Positions 8,028 through 19,900 of a DNA stretch of 64,000 nucleotides are shown here, piece after piece. The notes beneath the pieces were generated by a model. It was not told the DNA's origin. It searched no databases and was given only the letters and a program-made list of their open reading frames with translations. This stretch comes from Streptomyces aurantiacus JA 4570 (lineage in GTDB: Bacteria > Actinomycetota > Actinomycetes > Streptomycetales > Streptomycetaceae): positions 1 through 64,000 of the forward strand of contig NZ_AOPZ01000337.1 in NCBI RefSeq assembly GCF_000414115.1, read 5' to 3'. The first letter of the stretch is position 1, and each line of letters opens with the position of its first letter. The position numbers and the translations under genes were made by a program.

Positions 8028-8900
8028 TCAGGCCGTGGGCCGGTGACCCGCGATGGCGACGCGCTGGCCGTAGCGCGAGTGCGGGAAGTAGTCCCAGATC
8101 GCGTGGTGCTGGACGCAGCGGTTGTCCCAGAACACCAGGGTGTTGGGCGTCCAGCGGACGCGGCAGTGCAGCAGGGCCGTGTTGGTGATGTGCTTGACCA
8201 GCATGTCGATGATCGCCCGGCTCTCGCCCTTCGACAACTGCTCGATGTGCGAGACGTAGACGCCGTTGATGTAGAGGAGCTTGCGGCCCGTGTCGGGGTG
8301 GCGGGCGATCACCGGGTGCGCGTGCACGGGCACGTCGTACTCCGGCGGCGGGGTCTTGCCCTCCCAGGCGAGCAGGCCGTCGTGGACCGCGGTCATCGGG
8401 TCCAGGAGTTCCTTCATCGCGGGCGAGAGCATCTCGTAGGCCAGATGCATGTTGGCGAACATGGTGTCGCCGCCGCAGCCGGGCTCCGGGGTGCGGGTGA
8501 TGTACAGCATCGAGCCGAGCGACGGCCTCAGGTCGGCGGTGCCGTCGGCGTGCCAGCCGTGTCCGGCGACCGCCCGCGAGTTGCTGTCGGCGCTGATGTC
8601 CAGGATGTACGGGTCGGAACCCTCGACGGGCAGTGTCACCGGGTGCAGCTCGCCGAAGCAGCCGGCGACCCGCTTGTGGTCCTCGCCGGTCAGCGTCTGG
8701 TCGCGGAAGACCAGCACGTGGTGGCGGAGGAAGGCGCGCTTGACCTCGGCCACCTGGTCGTCGGTGAGCTCCTTGGAAAGGTCGAGGCCGGACACCTCGG
8801 CGCCGATGACCGGGGTCAGCGGCTCCACGGCGATGGTGTCGTAGACCTCCGGCGGCCTCGTGGTCACCTGCTCGATCGCGTCCAGCGCGAACTGTTCCAT
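8028..8900 (-). CDS. TauD/TfdA-type Fe(II)/2-oxoglutarate dioxygenase, likely prolyl-unit hydroxylase
   Basis: This is a 290-residue non-heme iron dioxygenase. The facial triad is H117 and D119 in HGWHADGT, with the distal His in CVQHHAIWDY (about H265). The 2-oxoglutarate-binding Arg is in RYGQRVAIAG (about R280). The start is fixed by AGGAGG 8 bases before the ATG. It is the last gene of the NRPS operon. In detoxin/rimosamide clusters a TauD enzyme hydroxylates the proline-derived pyrrolidine; the proline code in the neighbouring hybrid synthase makes the same role likely here. The actual substrate and hydroxylation site are inferred, not shown. Confidence 0.9.
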   Translation of the reverse strand: MEQFALDAIEQVTTRPPEVYDTIAVEPLTPVIGAEVSGLDLSKELTDDQVAEVKRAFLRHHVLVFRDQTLTGEDHKRVAGCFGELHPVTLPVEGSDPYILDISADSNSRAVAGHGWHADGTADLRPSLGSMLYITRTPEPGCGGDTMFANMHLAYEMLSPAMKELLDPMTAVHDGLLAWEGKTPPPEYDVPVHAHPVIARHPDTGRKLLYINGVYVSHIEQLSKGESRAIIDMLVKHITNTALLHCRVRWTPNTLVFWDNRCVQHHAIWDYFPHSRYGQRVAIAGHRPTA

Positions 8901-8985
8901 TCCATCCTCCTGGCAATCATGACGGTAAGCGGCGGGTAGTGGGGAGAAGCCTTGGAAATGTGCGGTGTTCAGTGCTCTTCGGGGA

Positions 8986-9705
8986 TCACAGCCCCAGGGC
9001 CAGGAGCTCGGCCAGGATCAGGCGGCCGAAGGCCAGGTTGCCGTGGATCGTGTCGGTGGCCTCGCTGAACTCGGGGCGCTGGAAACCCTCCCCGTCGGTG
9101 ACCCGGGCGCGCAGGTCCACGACGTCCACGCCGAGTTCGAGCAGGGCGCGGCGCGTCACGTCCTGCGCCGCCATGAACACCACGGGGTCGGACATGCCCG
9201 GCACCCGCTGCGGCGGCATCGCCGAGACCACCCGCAGGCCCAGCGCCCGGGCGTGCCCGTAGAACGCCAGGGCGTCGCGGACCGTCGCCCGGACGAGACC
9301 GTCGAACAGGCGGCTGTCGAGGAAACCGGGCGCGAAGCCGCCGCCGGGCACCCGGTAGATGTCCCAGTTCGCCGTCGTGGCGACGAAGTGCGAGCTGAAG
9401 CCGAACGTGCACACCAGGGGTGCGGCGAGCCCGGCCAGGCCGTCGATGCCCAGTTCGCCGAGGAACCCGCGGTAGAGGGCGTCCGTCTCCGGCTTGCGGA
9501 ACACGACGTCGTTCTCGCGTACGTCGAAGAACTCGGCGTTGAACTCGCGCCCGGCACCGACCGGGCCCCCGGAGAACGGGATTCCGGCCGCCTTCGCCGC
9601 CCGGCCGATCGGACCCGCGTGCGAGTCGCCGAGCAGCAGGAACCGTGCCGCGGCCGATCCGGCAGCGGGGTCAGCGGGGGCTGTAGTAGTCGAGTACGGC
9701 GTCAT
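8986..9705 (-). CDS. SGNH-fold hydrolase or acyltransferase in the NRPS operon
   Basis: This 239-residue protein has the GDS motif (S28 in LLLGDSHA) and a C-terminal D218-x-x-H221 (DTIHGN), the full SGNH catalytic set. The start at ATG 9705 lies inside the end of the GSCFA gene (35-base overlap), implying translational coupling; longer in-frame extensions run antisense-like through that gene and are rejected. There is no signal peptide, so it is cytosolic. It may act as an esterase, transacylase or O-acyltransferase on the peptide; detoxins carry acylated hydroxyls, which makes acyl transfer attractive but unproven. Confidence 0.82.
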   Translation of the reverse strand: MTPYSTTTAPADPAAGSAAARFLLLGDSHAGPIGRAAKAAGIPFSGGPVGAGREFNAEFFDVRENDVVFRKPETDALYRGFLGELGIDGLAGLAAPLVCTFGFSSHFVATTANWDIYRVPGGGFAPGFLDSRLFDGLVRATVRDALAFYGHARALGLRVVSAMPPQRVPGMSDPVVFMAAQDVTRRALLELGVDVVDLRARVTDGEGFQRPEFSEATDTIHGNLAFGRLILAELLALGL

Positions 9706-10720
9706 CGCACCAGAAGTCCTCTCCAGCGGTGGGCTCTGCGGGGCGGGCGGTGTCCGGGTGCGACGCGGCCGGGCGACCGGCGAGGGCGTCGAAGAACTGG
9801 CCCATGACGAAGTCGACGCCCTCCGGCGAGACCGTGCGCAGGTTCGGCTCGAAGAACTCCGCCTTGAAGGGGAAGCCGGTGACGATCTCGTACGCCGGGA
9901 AATAGTCGACGTGGTCCAGCTCCTGCGCCAACTGCCCGGCCACCGCCCGCAGGACCGACTTCGAGTACGTGGTGGCGGTGAGCACATGGTCGCCGGTGGC
10001 CGTCGCGGTGAGCGGCACCGGCGAGACGGTCAGCAGCACCCGCAGGCCCGGGTTGGCGGACCGCGCGAGCTCGATGGCGGCCGACAGGTCGCGGTACACC
10101 TCGGCGAAGGTGAAGTTGTGGAACGCGTGCCGCTCGGCGTCGTACGTGCCGCGCACCGTCCCGGGGCACGCCGGGTAGACCGCCCCGTGCGCGCGGCCTT
10201 GCCAGGCTTCGGTCAGGCCGAGGGTGAACACGAGGCAGCTCGCCTCGGCGACGGCACCGCGGACCGCCGCCAGCGTCACCTCGCGCGCCTGTGCCACGCC
10301 CTCGGCAGACGCGTGGCCGTCGGGTTCGACGGACGGACGGAACGGGTCGAACCAGCGGCCGTCCTCGCTCCACACCTCCTCGGGCGGACTGCTCTCACCC
10401 GACGCCCAGGACAGCCACTGCCGCAGGGCCGCCGCCGTGTAGACGTTGCCGGTGCGGAACGAGAACACGCCGTAGTGCCGGGCCCGCCGCTCGGCCTCGG
10501 TCAGGCCCGGCGGGGCCGGTTCGGCGTCGCGCCAGTTCATGCCGCGCTCCAGCAGGGCCCGGCCGATGTGGCGGGCGAAGCACGATCCGGCGGTCAGGAT
10601 CACGTCGTCCTGCCCGACGGCGAACTTGGGGGTCCACAGGCCGCCGATGGCCCGCAGGTCGGGTTCGGCCACCGCGGTGCGCCAGAAGGCGCGCGGCGGC
10701 AGCGACTGATAGGGGGTCAT
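9671..10720 (-). CDS. GSCFA-domain protein (SGNH-related) in the NRPS operon
   Basis: This 349-residue protein carries the family's name-giving motif literally: G45-S-C-F-A49 in ILTAGSCFARHIG. It also has the downstream signatures FSFRTGNVYT, VFTLGLTEAW, FHNFTFAEVY and VSPVPL. GSCFA proteins are SGNH-like and mostly uncharacterised. Its ATG overlaps the corrected stop of the NRPS/PKS gene as ATGA, so it was translationally coupled to it. The next gene is another SGNH protein that begins with the same MTPY. Two SGNH-type enzymes side by side suggest ester formation or cleavage on the peptide product. Confidence 0.88.
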   Translation of the reverse strand: MTPYQSLPPRAFWRTAVAEPDLRAIGGLWTPKFAVGQDDVILTAGSCFARHIGRALLERGMNWRDAEPAPPGLTEAERRARHYGVFSFRTGNVYTAAALRQWLSWASGESSPPEEVWSEDGRWFDPFRPSVEPDGHASAEGVAQAREVTLAAVRGAVAEASCLVFTLGLTEAWQGRAHGAVYPACPGTVRGTYDAERHAFHNFTFAEVYRDLSAAIELARSANPGLRVLLTVSPVPLTATATGDHVLTATTYSKSVLRAVAGQLAQELDHVDYFPAYEIVTGFPFKAEFFEPNLRTVSPEGVDFVMGQFFDALAGRPAASHPDTARPAEPTAGEDFWCDDAVLDYYSPR

Positions 10721-10933
10721 GCGGGGCCTCGGCTCGTCGTGCGTAGGGGCGGGGGAACGGGAAGGGACTCGGCGTTGACGGCGTCGGCCACCGCCCGCAC
10801 CTGTGGCTGCCGGACGATGCCGTAGTGCGTGGTGTCGAGCACGTCACAGGACTGGAGATCCGGCAACTGTGCCTGCCACAGGCGGTGTTGGGCGTCCGGC
10901 GGGCCCAGTGGCGGCAGCCCGGCGACCGGCGAC
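10717..10933 (-). other. Displaced thioesterase tail of the NRPS/PKS, after a 7-bp tandem duplication
   Basis: The unit CGGCGAC occurs twice in tandem at 10920-10926 and 10927-10933. Removing one copy joins the frame ending WLPGVPVAG to LPPLGPPDAQHRLWQ, then CDVLDTTHYGIVRQPQ and VADAVNAES, a normal TE C-terminus with the catalytic His. That frame stops at 10717-10719, overlapping the GSCFA ATG as ATGA, which strongly suggests it is the ancestral end. Corrected length is about 3148 residues. Confidence 0.85.
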
Positions 10934-13900
10934 CGGGACGCCCGGGAGCCACACCCGCGTGGGAGTGCCGCTGAGCCCGGGCAGCTCGTGCTGTGCCATG
11001 CCCGCCACGTTGGCCCGGCAGCAGCGGGCGAGGCGCTCGGCGTACGCCTGCGCCTCCGCGCTCGCCGGTGCCCCGCCGCCGCCCTGGCTCAACTCGTGCG
11101 CGAACACCGCCTCGAACTGCGTCTCGTCGTACGCCTGGAAGTGCCGCGAGGCGTCCGGAGACGGCGGGTCGAGCAGATACAGGCCGTCGGCGGGGCGGCC
11201 GGACGCCTCGGCCTCGGCGGCCATGGCGTGCGCCACCCAGGCGCCGAACGACCAGCCCGCGAGACGCCATCGCCACTCGGCGCCCGGGAAGCGGGCCTCC
11301 AGCGCCGCGTGGTAGTGCCGGGCCCGCTCCGTGATCGACCAGGCGGGCAGGTCGGCCCGCCGCAGCGCGGGGTCGGCGATCAGGCAGACCGTCAGACGCG
11401 GGTCGAGGGCGGTCACCAGGGCGCGGTACGCCTGGATGTCGCCGCCGACCGGGTGGACCAGACACACCAGGTCCCGGCCCGTGCCCTCCTGCCAGACCTC
11501 CAGGGTGAGCGGCCCCTCGGAGGGGGTGACCCCTGGCGAGGCGTCCCTGATGTGCGCCACGACCTCGCGCACGCTCACCTGGTGGCTCAGCCGGGACAGG
11601 TCCAGGGCGACACCGAAGTGCTCCTCCACCGTGGCGATCAGGTCGAGGAGGGTCAGGGAGTCGGCGCCGTGGTCGTACAGCGACGCCTCCGGGTCGAGTT
11701 CGTCGAGGCCCAGCAGGCCGCACAGGACGCCGGTGAGCCGGGAGGCGACCGCGGCCGTCGGGGTGGCGCCGTGTTCGTCCTGCGAGGTGCCGCTCGGGCC
11801 CTGCGCCGGGCCTGCCGGTGCCGTGTAGAACGCGCGCGCCCGCTCGATGTCCGTGGTGGAGACCAGGAGGTGGGGCAACTGGAGCCGCAGCGCCCGCGCG
11901 AACAGCCGCTGTCCTTCCTTCTCCGCCAGGCCGACCGCCAGATGGGCCTGGTGGCGCGCGTCCGACCGGAGGGCGTCGCGGGCCATGCCGACCTCGCTCC
12001 AGATGTCCCAGCCGATGCCGATGCGCGCCGTGGTCTCGGCCGCCCCCGCCCGGTGCCGGGCGAAGGCGTCGAGCAGCCCGCCCGCGGCGGCGTAGTCGAA
12101 CTGGCCGATGCCGCCGAACAGCGCCGACATCGACGAGCAGTACGCCGCGAAGTCCGGCCGGAACCGTTCGATCAGCAGCTCCGTGAGCAGCGCGCCGCGC
12201 ACCTTGGCCGCCATCGCCCGCCGCATCGCGGCACCGTCCCGGCGGGTGATCAGAGCGCCGCCCGCCTCGCCCGCGGCGTGCACGACGCCGTCGACCCGCC
12301 CCGTGTGCCGCTCGATCCGGGACAGGATCTCCTCGGGCGGCTCCGCGGACAGGTCGGCCTCGATCAGCTCGACGCGGTCCGTCCACTGCGCGAGGTCCGC
12401 CGGCAGCCGTGGGCGGCGGGCCAGCAGGACGACCCGGCAGTCGGACTGCGCGAGCAGCCAGGCCGCGAGGGCGCAGCCGATGCCGCCGGTGCCGCCGAGG
12501 ATCACATGGGTGCCGGGCTCGTCCGCCACCCCGCCGGGCAGCGGTACGCCGGGTTCCATCACCTCGGGCGCGGGAACCGGAAGCAGCGCCTGCCGCCACC
12601 AGAAGCCCTGCCGCAGCGCGAGGCGCCGGGGGAGTGCCGCCGAGGCGTCGGCCTCGGCCAGCAGGCCCACGAGGGCGGCGGCCCAGTCGACCGGCTCCCC
12701 GGTGGGCAGGTCCAGCCAGTGGCCGTCGACGGCGCACTCCTGCGGCACCACCTCGGCCGCGCCCGCGAGCAGCCCCAACTCCGGCCGCCGCACCTCGCCT
12801 TCGACCGGTTGGGCGCCGTACGACAGCCACCACGGTCGCAGTCGTACCGATGGGGGCAGGACGTCGGCCGCCCGCATCAGGGCGGCCGGAGTGTCCAGAC
12901 AGGCCCAGCGCGCGTGGTCGAGGGAGCGCTCACCGACCGGACCGGCGACCGCGAGCGGCAGCGCGTGCAGCCAGTCGATGCCCGCCCGGCCCGCGTCGGC
13001 CAGCGCGCCCAGGAGCTGCCGCAGCGAGTCCGGGTCGGCAGGATCCACCTCGTAGACGTCCTCGGCGAGCCGGGCGAAGGCCGCGGCGGCGCCGACCCGC
13101 ACCACCCGCTCGTACCTCGCTTCGAGGACGCGCAGCGCCTCGGGCGACAACGGCGTGGCGGTCATGGCCACCAGCAGTCCGGGCGTGTGCGGCCCGGGAG
13201 AGGTGCGGGCGCGGCTCAGCCGTACCCAGTGCGGCTGGTGCAGCCAGTCGGCCTCGGGGAGCCGTTGCGGCCAGTCGGCCTCCGGCAGCCCCTGTGGCCT
13301 CGTGGGCGCGGCGCGCCGGAAGTCGTGCTCGGTGAGGTCGAACGCCGGCGGCGGGAAGTCCCAGGGTGCGGGAGCCGGTCCCGGCGGCCAGTGAATCGCC
13401 AGCCCGCGCAGCCAGGCGTCGGCCAGCTCGGCGGGCGTGTGGTCCTCGGCGGCGCAGGTGTCGTCGTGGGGCGCCACCTCGGTGCCCGACACGGTACGCA
13501 GCCACGTCACAGCGGCCTCGACGTCCGCGTGGACCGCCGCCGCCCGCCAGCGGCGCGCAGGCCGTCCGGCCTGCAGATGGCGCAGGACGCGGCCGTACGA
13601 CTCGGGCCGGGCGGCCAGGTGGTCGGCGATGCGGGCGGCGTCCGCGCGCAGTCCCGCGGCGCTGCTGCTGGACAGCAACAGGCAGGGGGCGAAGGGGAGT
13701 TGACGGCCGGGTTCCGGAGAGTCCTCCGGCTCGTCCGCCGCGTACGTCTCGGCTGCTTCGAGCACCAGATGGGCGTTCGTGCCGCCGATCCCGAAGCTGC
13801 TGACGGCAGCCACGCGGGGGCCCGCGCCGGGCCAGGGGTGCGCCTCGGCCGGGACGTAGAACGGCGATACATCGGCGCCGAGTTGAGGGTTGAACCGGCG

Positions 13901-16900
13901 GAAGTCGACGTTGGGCGGGATCACGCCGTGGTGCACCGCGAGGGCGGCCCGGACGAGACCGACCACGCCCGCGGCGGCGCCCAGGTGGCCGATCTGGCTC
14001 TTCACCGACGACAGCGCGCACCGCCCGGAGCCGCCCGGGCCGAGGCCCGCGCCGCCGGGGCCGGAGCCGCCAGTACCGGAGTCGGACCCGTCAACGCCGA
14101 ACGCCTGCCGCAGCGCCCCGACCTCGACCGGGTCCCCGAGCCGCGTACCGGTCCCGTGCGCCTCGACGTACCCGAGATCGGCACCGGTGCGCCCGCTGCG
14201 GCGCAGCGCGGCACGGATCACCTCGCGCTGCCCGGCCAGCGAGGGCGCGCTGTAACTGAGCTTCCCGGAGCCGTCGTTGTTGAGGGCCGAGCCAGTGATC
14301 ACCGCGTACACGGTGTCGCCGTCCCGCCGCGCACGCGACAGGGGCTTGAGGACGACCACGCCGACGCCGCTCGCGCCGATGGTGCCGTCGGCGTCGTTGC
14401 TGAAGGGGCGGCAGTGACCGTCCTTGGAGAAGATGTGCTGCGGACGGTAGGCGTAACCGTCGGTCAGCAGCGTGTCGACGAGCACACCGCCCGCCAGCAT
14501 CACGTCGGCGTCGCCCTGGCGCAGCAGACCGGCCGCGACGTGCACGGACACCAGCGAACTCGCGCACGCCGCCTGCACGGTGAAGGCCGGGCCCGACAGG
14601 TCGAGGTGGTAGGCCACCTTCGTGGTGAGGAAGTCCTTGTCGTGGTGGAGCGCCATCTGGAAGCTGTCGGGCAGCTCCGCCCGGTCGGCCTCACCGAGCA
14701 GGGACTGGAAGTAGGTGTTCTCGCCGCATCCGGCGACGAGGCCGACGCGTTGGGCGGACGGATCGGCGATGCCGGCGTGGGCCAGCGCCTGCACCGAGCT
14801 CATCAGCAGATGCCGCTGCTGCGGGTCCATCAGACGGGCTTCCTGGCGGCTGATGCCGAAGTGCTCCGGGTCGAAGGACAGGAGCCCCGACATCTGGCTG
14901 CGGGCGCCGACGAGGCCGTCGGGCGCGTCGAAGTACTCGATGCCCCGGGCGCCGGTGCGTATCAGCTCCCAGAACGCGGCGAGGTCGTCGGCGCCGGGCA
15001 GGCGCACGGCCATGCCGATGACGGCGATGGGCCCGTCGGCGGGGGCGAGGGGGAGCCGGGTGTCCGCTTCGGGCGTGTCCGGCTGCCGTCCGGCGTCCAG
15101 GAACGCGGCGAGCCGCCGCACGGTCACGTGCTCGAACAAGTCGGGGATGGTGAACAGCAGATCGGGCTCGGCGGCGCAGCGCAGATGGAAGCGCATCAGG
15201 TCCAGGCTGGACGCACCGGCGTCGAAGAAACGCTGCTCGGGGTCGATGGGACGTCCGACCACCTGCTCGAAGAGTTCGCTGAGCCGGGTCTCGCGGTCGG
15301 TCAGGGCCGGCCCGGCGGTCCTGCGCGACGGCAGCAGCTCCTCGCCGGCCGCGGTGAGCGCCGCCCGGCGGTCCAGCTTCCCGCTCGGCGTGAGCGGCAG
15401 CCTCTCCAGGCACCGGAAGCGGTCGATCCGTACGTACGGCGGCAGCAGCGGCGCCAGATGACGGGCCAGGTCCTCCGCCAGGTCCTCCGGGGCGAGCCGC
15501 GCCGCGAGGGCGTGCGCCGGCGCCACGGCTGAACCCGCCGCCGGTCCTGCGACCCCGTCACGGAGCTGTACGCAGGCGACCAGCCGTCCACCGTCCTGTG
15601 CGGCCACCGCGTTGACGACGTCAGGATGCCGCAGCAGCGCCGACTCGACCTGGCCTAGCTCCAGGCGGTGGCCGCTCAGCTTGATCTGCTGGTCGTCGCG
15701 GCCCAGGTAGTGCAGCAGGCCGTCCTGGTCGAAGCGGGCCACGTCGCCGCTGCGGTAGAAGGTGCCGAGGCCGGGCAGATCGACGAAGCGTTCCTCGTTG
15801 AGCGCCGTGTCGCCCAGGTAGCAGGGCGCCGCCATCGGCCCGCCGATGAGCAGCCGGCCGGGGCACCCCGGTGGCACGGCCTCGTCGGCGTCGTCGACGA
15901 CCCGCAGCCAGGCGCCCGCGACCGGTCGGCCGATGGCTGGACGCTCCGGCCAGGCCACCGGGTCGCCCTCCAGGCAGAGGGCGCTGACCACATGCGTCTC
16001 GGTCGGCCCGTAGTGGTTGAACAGGCGCGCCCCCGGCATCCCGGCGAACCAGCGCCGGATGGCGTCCGTGCACAGCAACTGCTCGCCCGCCGTGACCACT
16101 TCACGCAGCCGCGAAGGGTGGCGGCCGAGGCGGACGCCGTGCTCGGCGAGGACCTGCAGGGCCACGTACGGAAGGAAGAGGCGCTCGATGCCGGCCGTTT
16201 CGAGCCGGTCGAGGAGCGCCGGAGCGTCCTGCCGCAGTCCCGGGCGCACGAGATGCAGCAGACCGCCCCCGCACAGCGTGCCGAAGATCTCCTGGAAGGA
16301 GACGTCGAAGGACAGCATGGAGAACTGCTGGGTGGCTGCGGGCGCCGCGAGACCACCGGACTCGCGCTGCCACTGGAGCAGATTGCACAGCGTGCGGTCG
16401 GGTACCCGCACGCCTTTGGGGGTGCCGGTCGAGCCGGACGTGAACAGGGTGTACAGCGGCCGCCGTACATCGTGCGGCGGCACCGGGGTGTCGTCCTCCG
16501 GAGCCGTGGGCGGGTCGGCGGCGAGCGTGACGGAATGGCGCGGCAGCGTCTTCGCGTCCGGGGCGAACGCGTCGAGCGCGTCCGCGTCGTCCGGCGTGAC
16601 CAGGACGCACAACGGCTCGACCTGGTCCAGGATCTGCCGCAGCAGGGCGGGCGGGTAGGACGGGTCGAGGGGCACGATGGTCAGGTTCAGCCTGGCCAGC
16701 GCGAGCAGCGCCACCACGTGCTCGGCCGAGGGCTGGAAGTACAGGGCGACGTGGCCGGAGTGGCTGTCGTCCGGCGGCAGCGGATGGTCGCGGCGCAGCT
16801 CGGCCGCCAACGCGGCGGCGTACGCGTCGAGTTCGGCGTAGGTCAGCGCCCGGTCCTCGACCGCCAGCGCCGGGGCGCCCGGGGTGCGGCGGACCTGACG

Positions 16901-19900
16901 GGCGAAGCCCTCGGCGACGGTGGTGAAGTCCAGCGGCGCGATGGCGGCGCGGCCGGGCTCGGGCAGCGAGCGGCGGTAGGGCGCCACCAGCTCGGCCAGG
17001 GTGGGATCGGCGCCGTCGGCCAGCAGGTCGAGACCACGGCGGAACAGGTCGTCCAGCGCTGCCGCCTCGCCGGCGCCGACATATCGCGCGTCGTACTCCC
17101 ACAGGCAGTCGACGCCCGCGCCGTGCTCCACCACCGACAGGGTCAGCGGACACTTCGCCTCGGCCGGCGCCGGCCACTCGGGCCGGGCCTCGCAGCGGGG
17201 CAGCGCGAGCGCGCCGAAGTCGGTGTTCTCCAGGACGAAGAGGAAGTCGAACGGTGCCGGACCGGCCCCCGACCCCCGGTCGGCCAGGACATCGGCGAGG
17301 GCCACGTCCTGCCGGTCGAGCACCGCCTGCGCGGCCGCGGCGTGCTGCCGCAGTTGGGTACGCAGCCCTTCCTGCGGCGACATCTCCAGCGGCAGCAGCA
17401 CCGTGTTCGCGAACATGCCCACGCTGGCCTCGAATTCCTGCACCGGCCGGCCCGCGACCGGCCCGGCGATCCGCGGCCGGGTGCGCCCGGTCACGCCGTA
17501 CAGGCTCCAGGCGTAGACGCCCAGCAGGAGCTGGAAACGGGTGAGGCCGAGGTCGGCGCAGAGCCGGTCGAGCGCGGCACGGCGGCCCGCGTCGAGCGAG
17601 GTGCGCAGCAACCGGCCGTCAGCCTGGGTCGCGGGGCGTACGGGCTCCAGCGGAGCGGTGTCCTCCGGCAACGAGCCGTAGTGCTCGTGCAGTTGAGCCC
17701 GTTGATTCCGATACGTGTCGCTGCTGAGCCACGCGGCCTGCCAGGCCGCGTAGTCGAGCGGAGTCGGAACCGAGGGGGACGCGGATTCCTCCTCCCGGCC
17801 GCTGCCCGCCGCGGCCTCTCCCCGGCGTGCGCGGTCCACCGCGGCCGCGTACTCCGCCGACAGCTCACCGAACAGCACGTTCAGTGACCAGCCGTCGACG
17901 GCGATGTGGTGCAGAAGCAGCAGGAGTTCGCCGCCGCCGGGGCGCGGCAGCCAGCACGCCCGGAAGAGCCGGGGCGAGGCCAGGTCGAAGGGGGCGGCGA
18001 AGAACTCCCCGGTGAACGCGCGGCGGCCGTCCTCGTCGCGCAGTGCGGCTTCCGCGGGCGTGACCCACGGGTCGTACGCGTCGCCGACCCTCTGCCGCAG
18101 TCCCTCAGGCGTGGCCTCGAAGGCGGTGCGCAGCGCCGGGTACCGCACCACGAGGCGGCACAAGGCGTGCCGCAGCGCGGTGGTGTCGACCTCACCGTCC
18201 AGACGGAAGACCAACGGGACGTTGTACGCGCGCGAGTCCGGGTGCCGCTGCTGGAGCAGCCACAGCCGCTGCTGCTCGGACGTGGCCGGCGCGGAGCGCG
18301 CGCCGGTGGGGGCGGCCACCGGCGGGTAGGGCACATCGTCCTGGGCGGCGCCCGCCTCGATCGCGGCGGCCAGCTCGGCGAAGTCCCCCCGCAGGATCAG
18401 GGCTTGGGGGAGCTCGCGGTGCCAGCGCCGCCGGATCTCGAAGCGCAGCCGCAGCGCCTTGAGCGAGTCGCCGCCGTTCGCCACCCATCGGTCGCCGAGA
18501 CGGAGGTCGGTGACGCCCAGGATCCGGCCCGCCAGATCGAGCACCTGGCGCTGCCACGCGGTGACGGACCCGGCCTGCGGGCCTTCGGTGCCGGTGCGGG
18601 TCCAGGGGGCGTCGTCGCGGCCAAGGAGAGCCGACTTGTCGACCTTGCCGTTGGCGTTGAGCGGCAGCTCCGCCACCCGGTAGGTGCGATGGGGCCGCAT
18701 GTACGCGGGCAGAGCGGTGGTCAGGTGCCGGTCGAAGTCCTCGTACGACAGCTCGGCGCCGGGCACCAGATAGGCCAGGAGTTCGTTGACACCGTTGTCG
18801 TCGCGGCGCGTGCAGACGTAAGCCTGGCGCACCGCGGGGTGGGCCGCGATCTGCCGTTCCAGCTCGCCCGGTTCGACACGGAAGCCGCGGACCTTGACCT
18901 GGCGGTCGGCGCGCTCGACGTACTCCACGCGGCCTTCGGCGTCGACGCGCACCAGGTCGCCGGTGCGGTAGTGGCGGCCCTGCCCGCCGTCGTGCCAGGG
19001 GAGGGTGACGAAGCGGCGCTCGGTCTCGGCGCGCAGGTTGCGGTAACCGGCCGCCAACGCCTCGCCCGACAAGTACAGTTCGGCCACTTCGCCGGGTGCG
19101 GCCAGGCGGTTCCCGTCGACGACCGGCAGCGCACCGGTGCCCGGCAGCGGGCGTCCGATCGGGATCACGTCGCCGTCGAAGTCGCGGGCGATGGGGTGGC
19201 AGAGGGCGAAGGTGGTGGCCTCGGTGGGGCCGTAGACGTTGTGGAGACGGGTGGGGCTGTCGGGGTTGGCCCGGTACCACCGGCGGATCAGACGGGCGTT
19301 GAGCTGCTCGCCGCCCACCAGGACCTGGCCGATGCCGGAGAAGCAGTGCGGCACCTTGTCGACGATGGCGTTGAACAGCGCCACCGTGATGAACAGGACG
19401 TCGACGCGCAGGCGTTCCAGCTCGGCGGCCAGGACGTCGGGGGTCTGCGCCGTCTCGTCGTCGAGGATCACACAGCGGCCGCCGGTCAGGAGCGGCACCC
19501 ACACCTCGAAGCTGATCGCGTCGAACGCGGGGTTGGACAGGCAGGCGAAGCGGGCGCCTTCGCTCAGCCGGAGGTAGCCGGGGCGCGCCAGGCGCAGGAT
19601 TCCGGCGTCCCGCACCTCGACGCCCTTGGGGCGGCCGGTGCTGCCCGAGGTGTAGAAGACGAAGGAGACGTCCTGGCCGTTCGGCGCGGCGGGTTCCTGG
19701 GCGCCCTCGCCGCCGTCCGCGGAGAGCAGCGCGGCCACGGCGAGCGGCCGAACTCCCTCGGGCAGGCCGCCGGGTGCCGCCGCCCCGTGCACCACGGCGA
19801 CACTGGCCGAGTCCGTGAGGATGTGGTCCCGGCGCTCGGGCGGACTCTGGGCGTCGAGCGGCACCACCACCGCGCCGAGGCGCAGGACGCCGAGCATGGC

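Noticed and set aside
10829-15532. A 1567-codon open frame antisense to the NRPS/PKS gene
   Set aside because: In very GC-rich DNA the antisense frame of a long gene stays open. Its translation is low-complexity (Arg/Gly/Gln-rich) with no domain, whereas the minus strand shows full NRPS/PKS domains.
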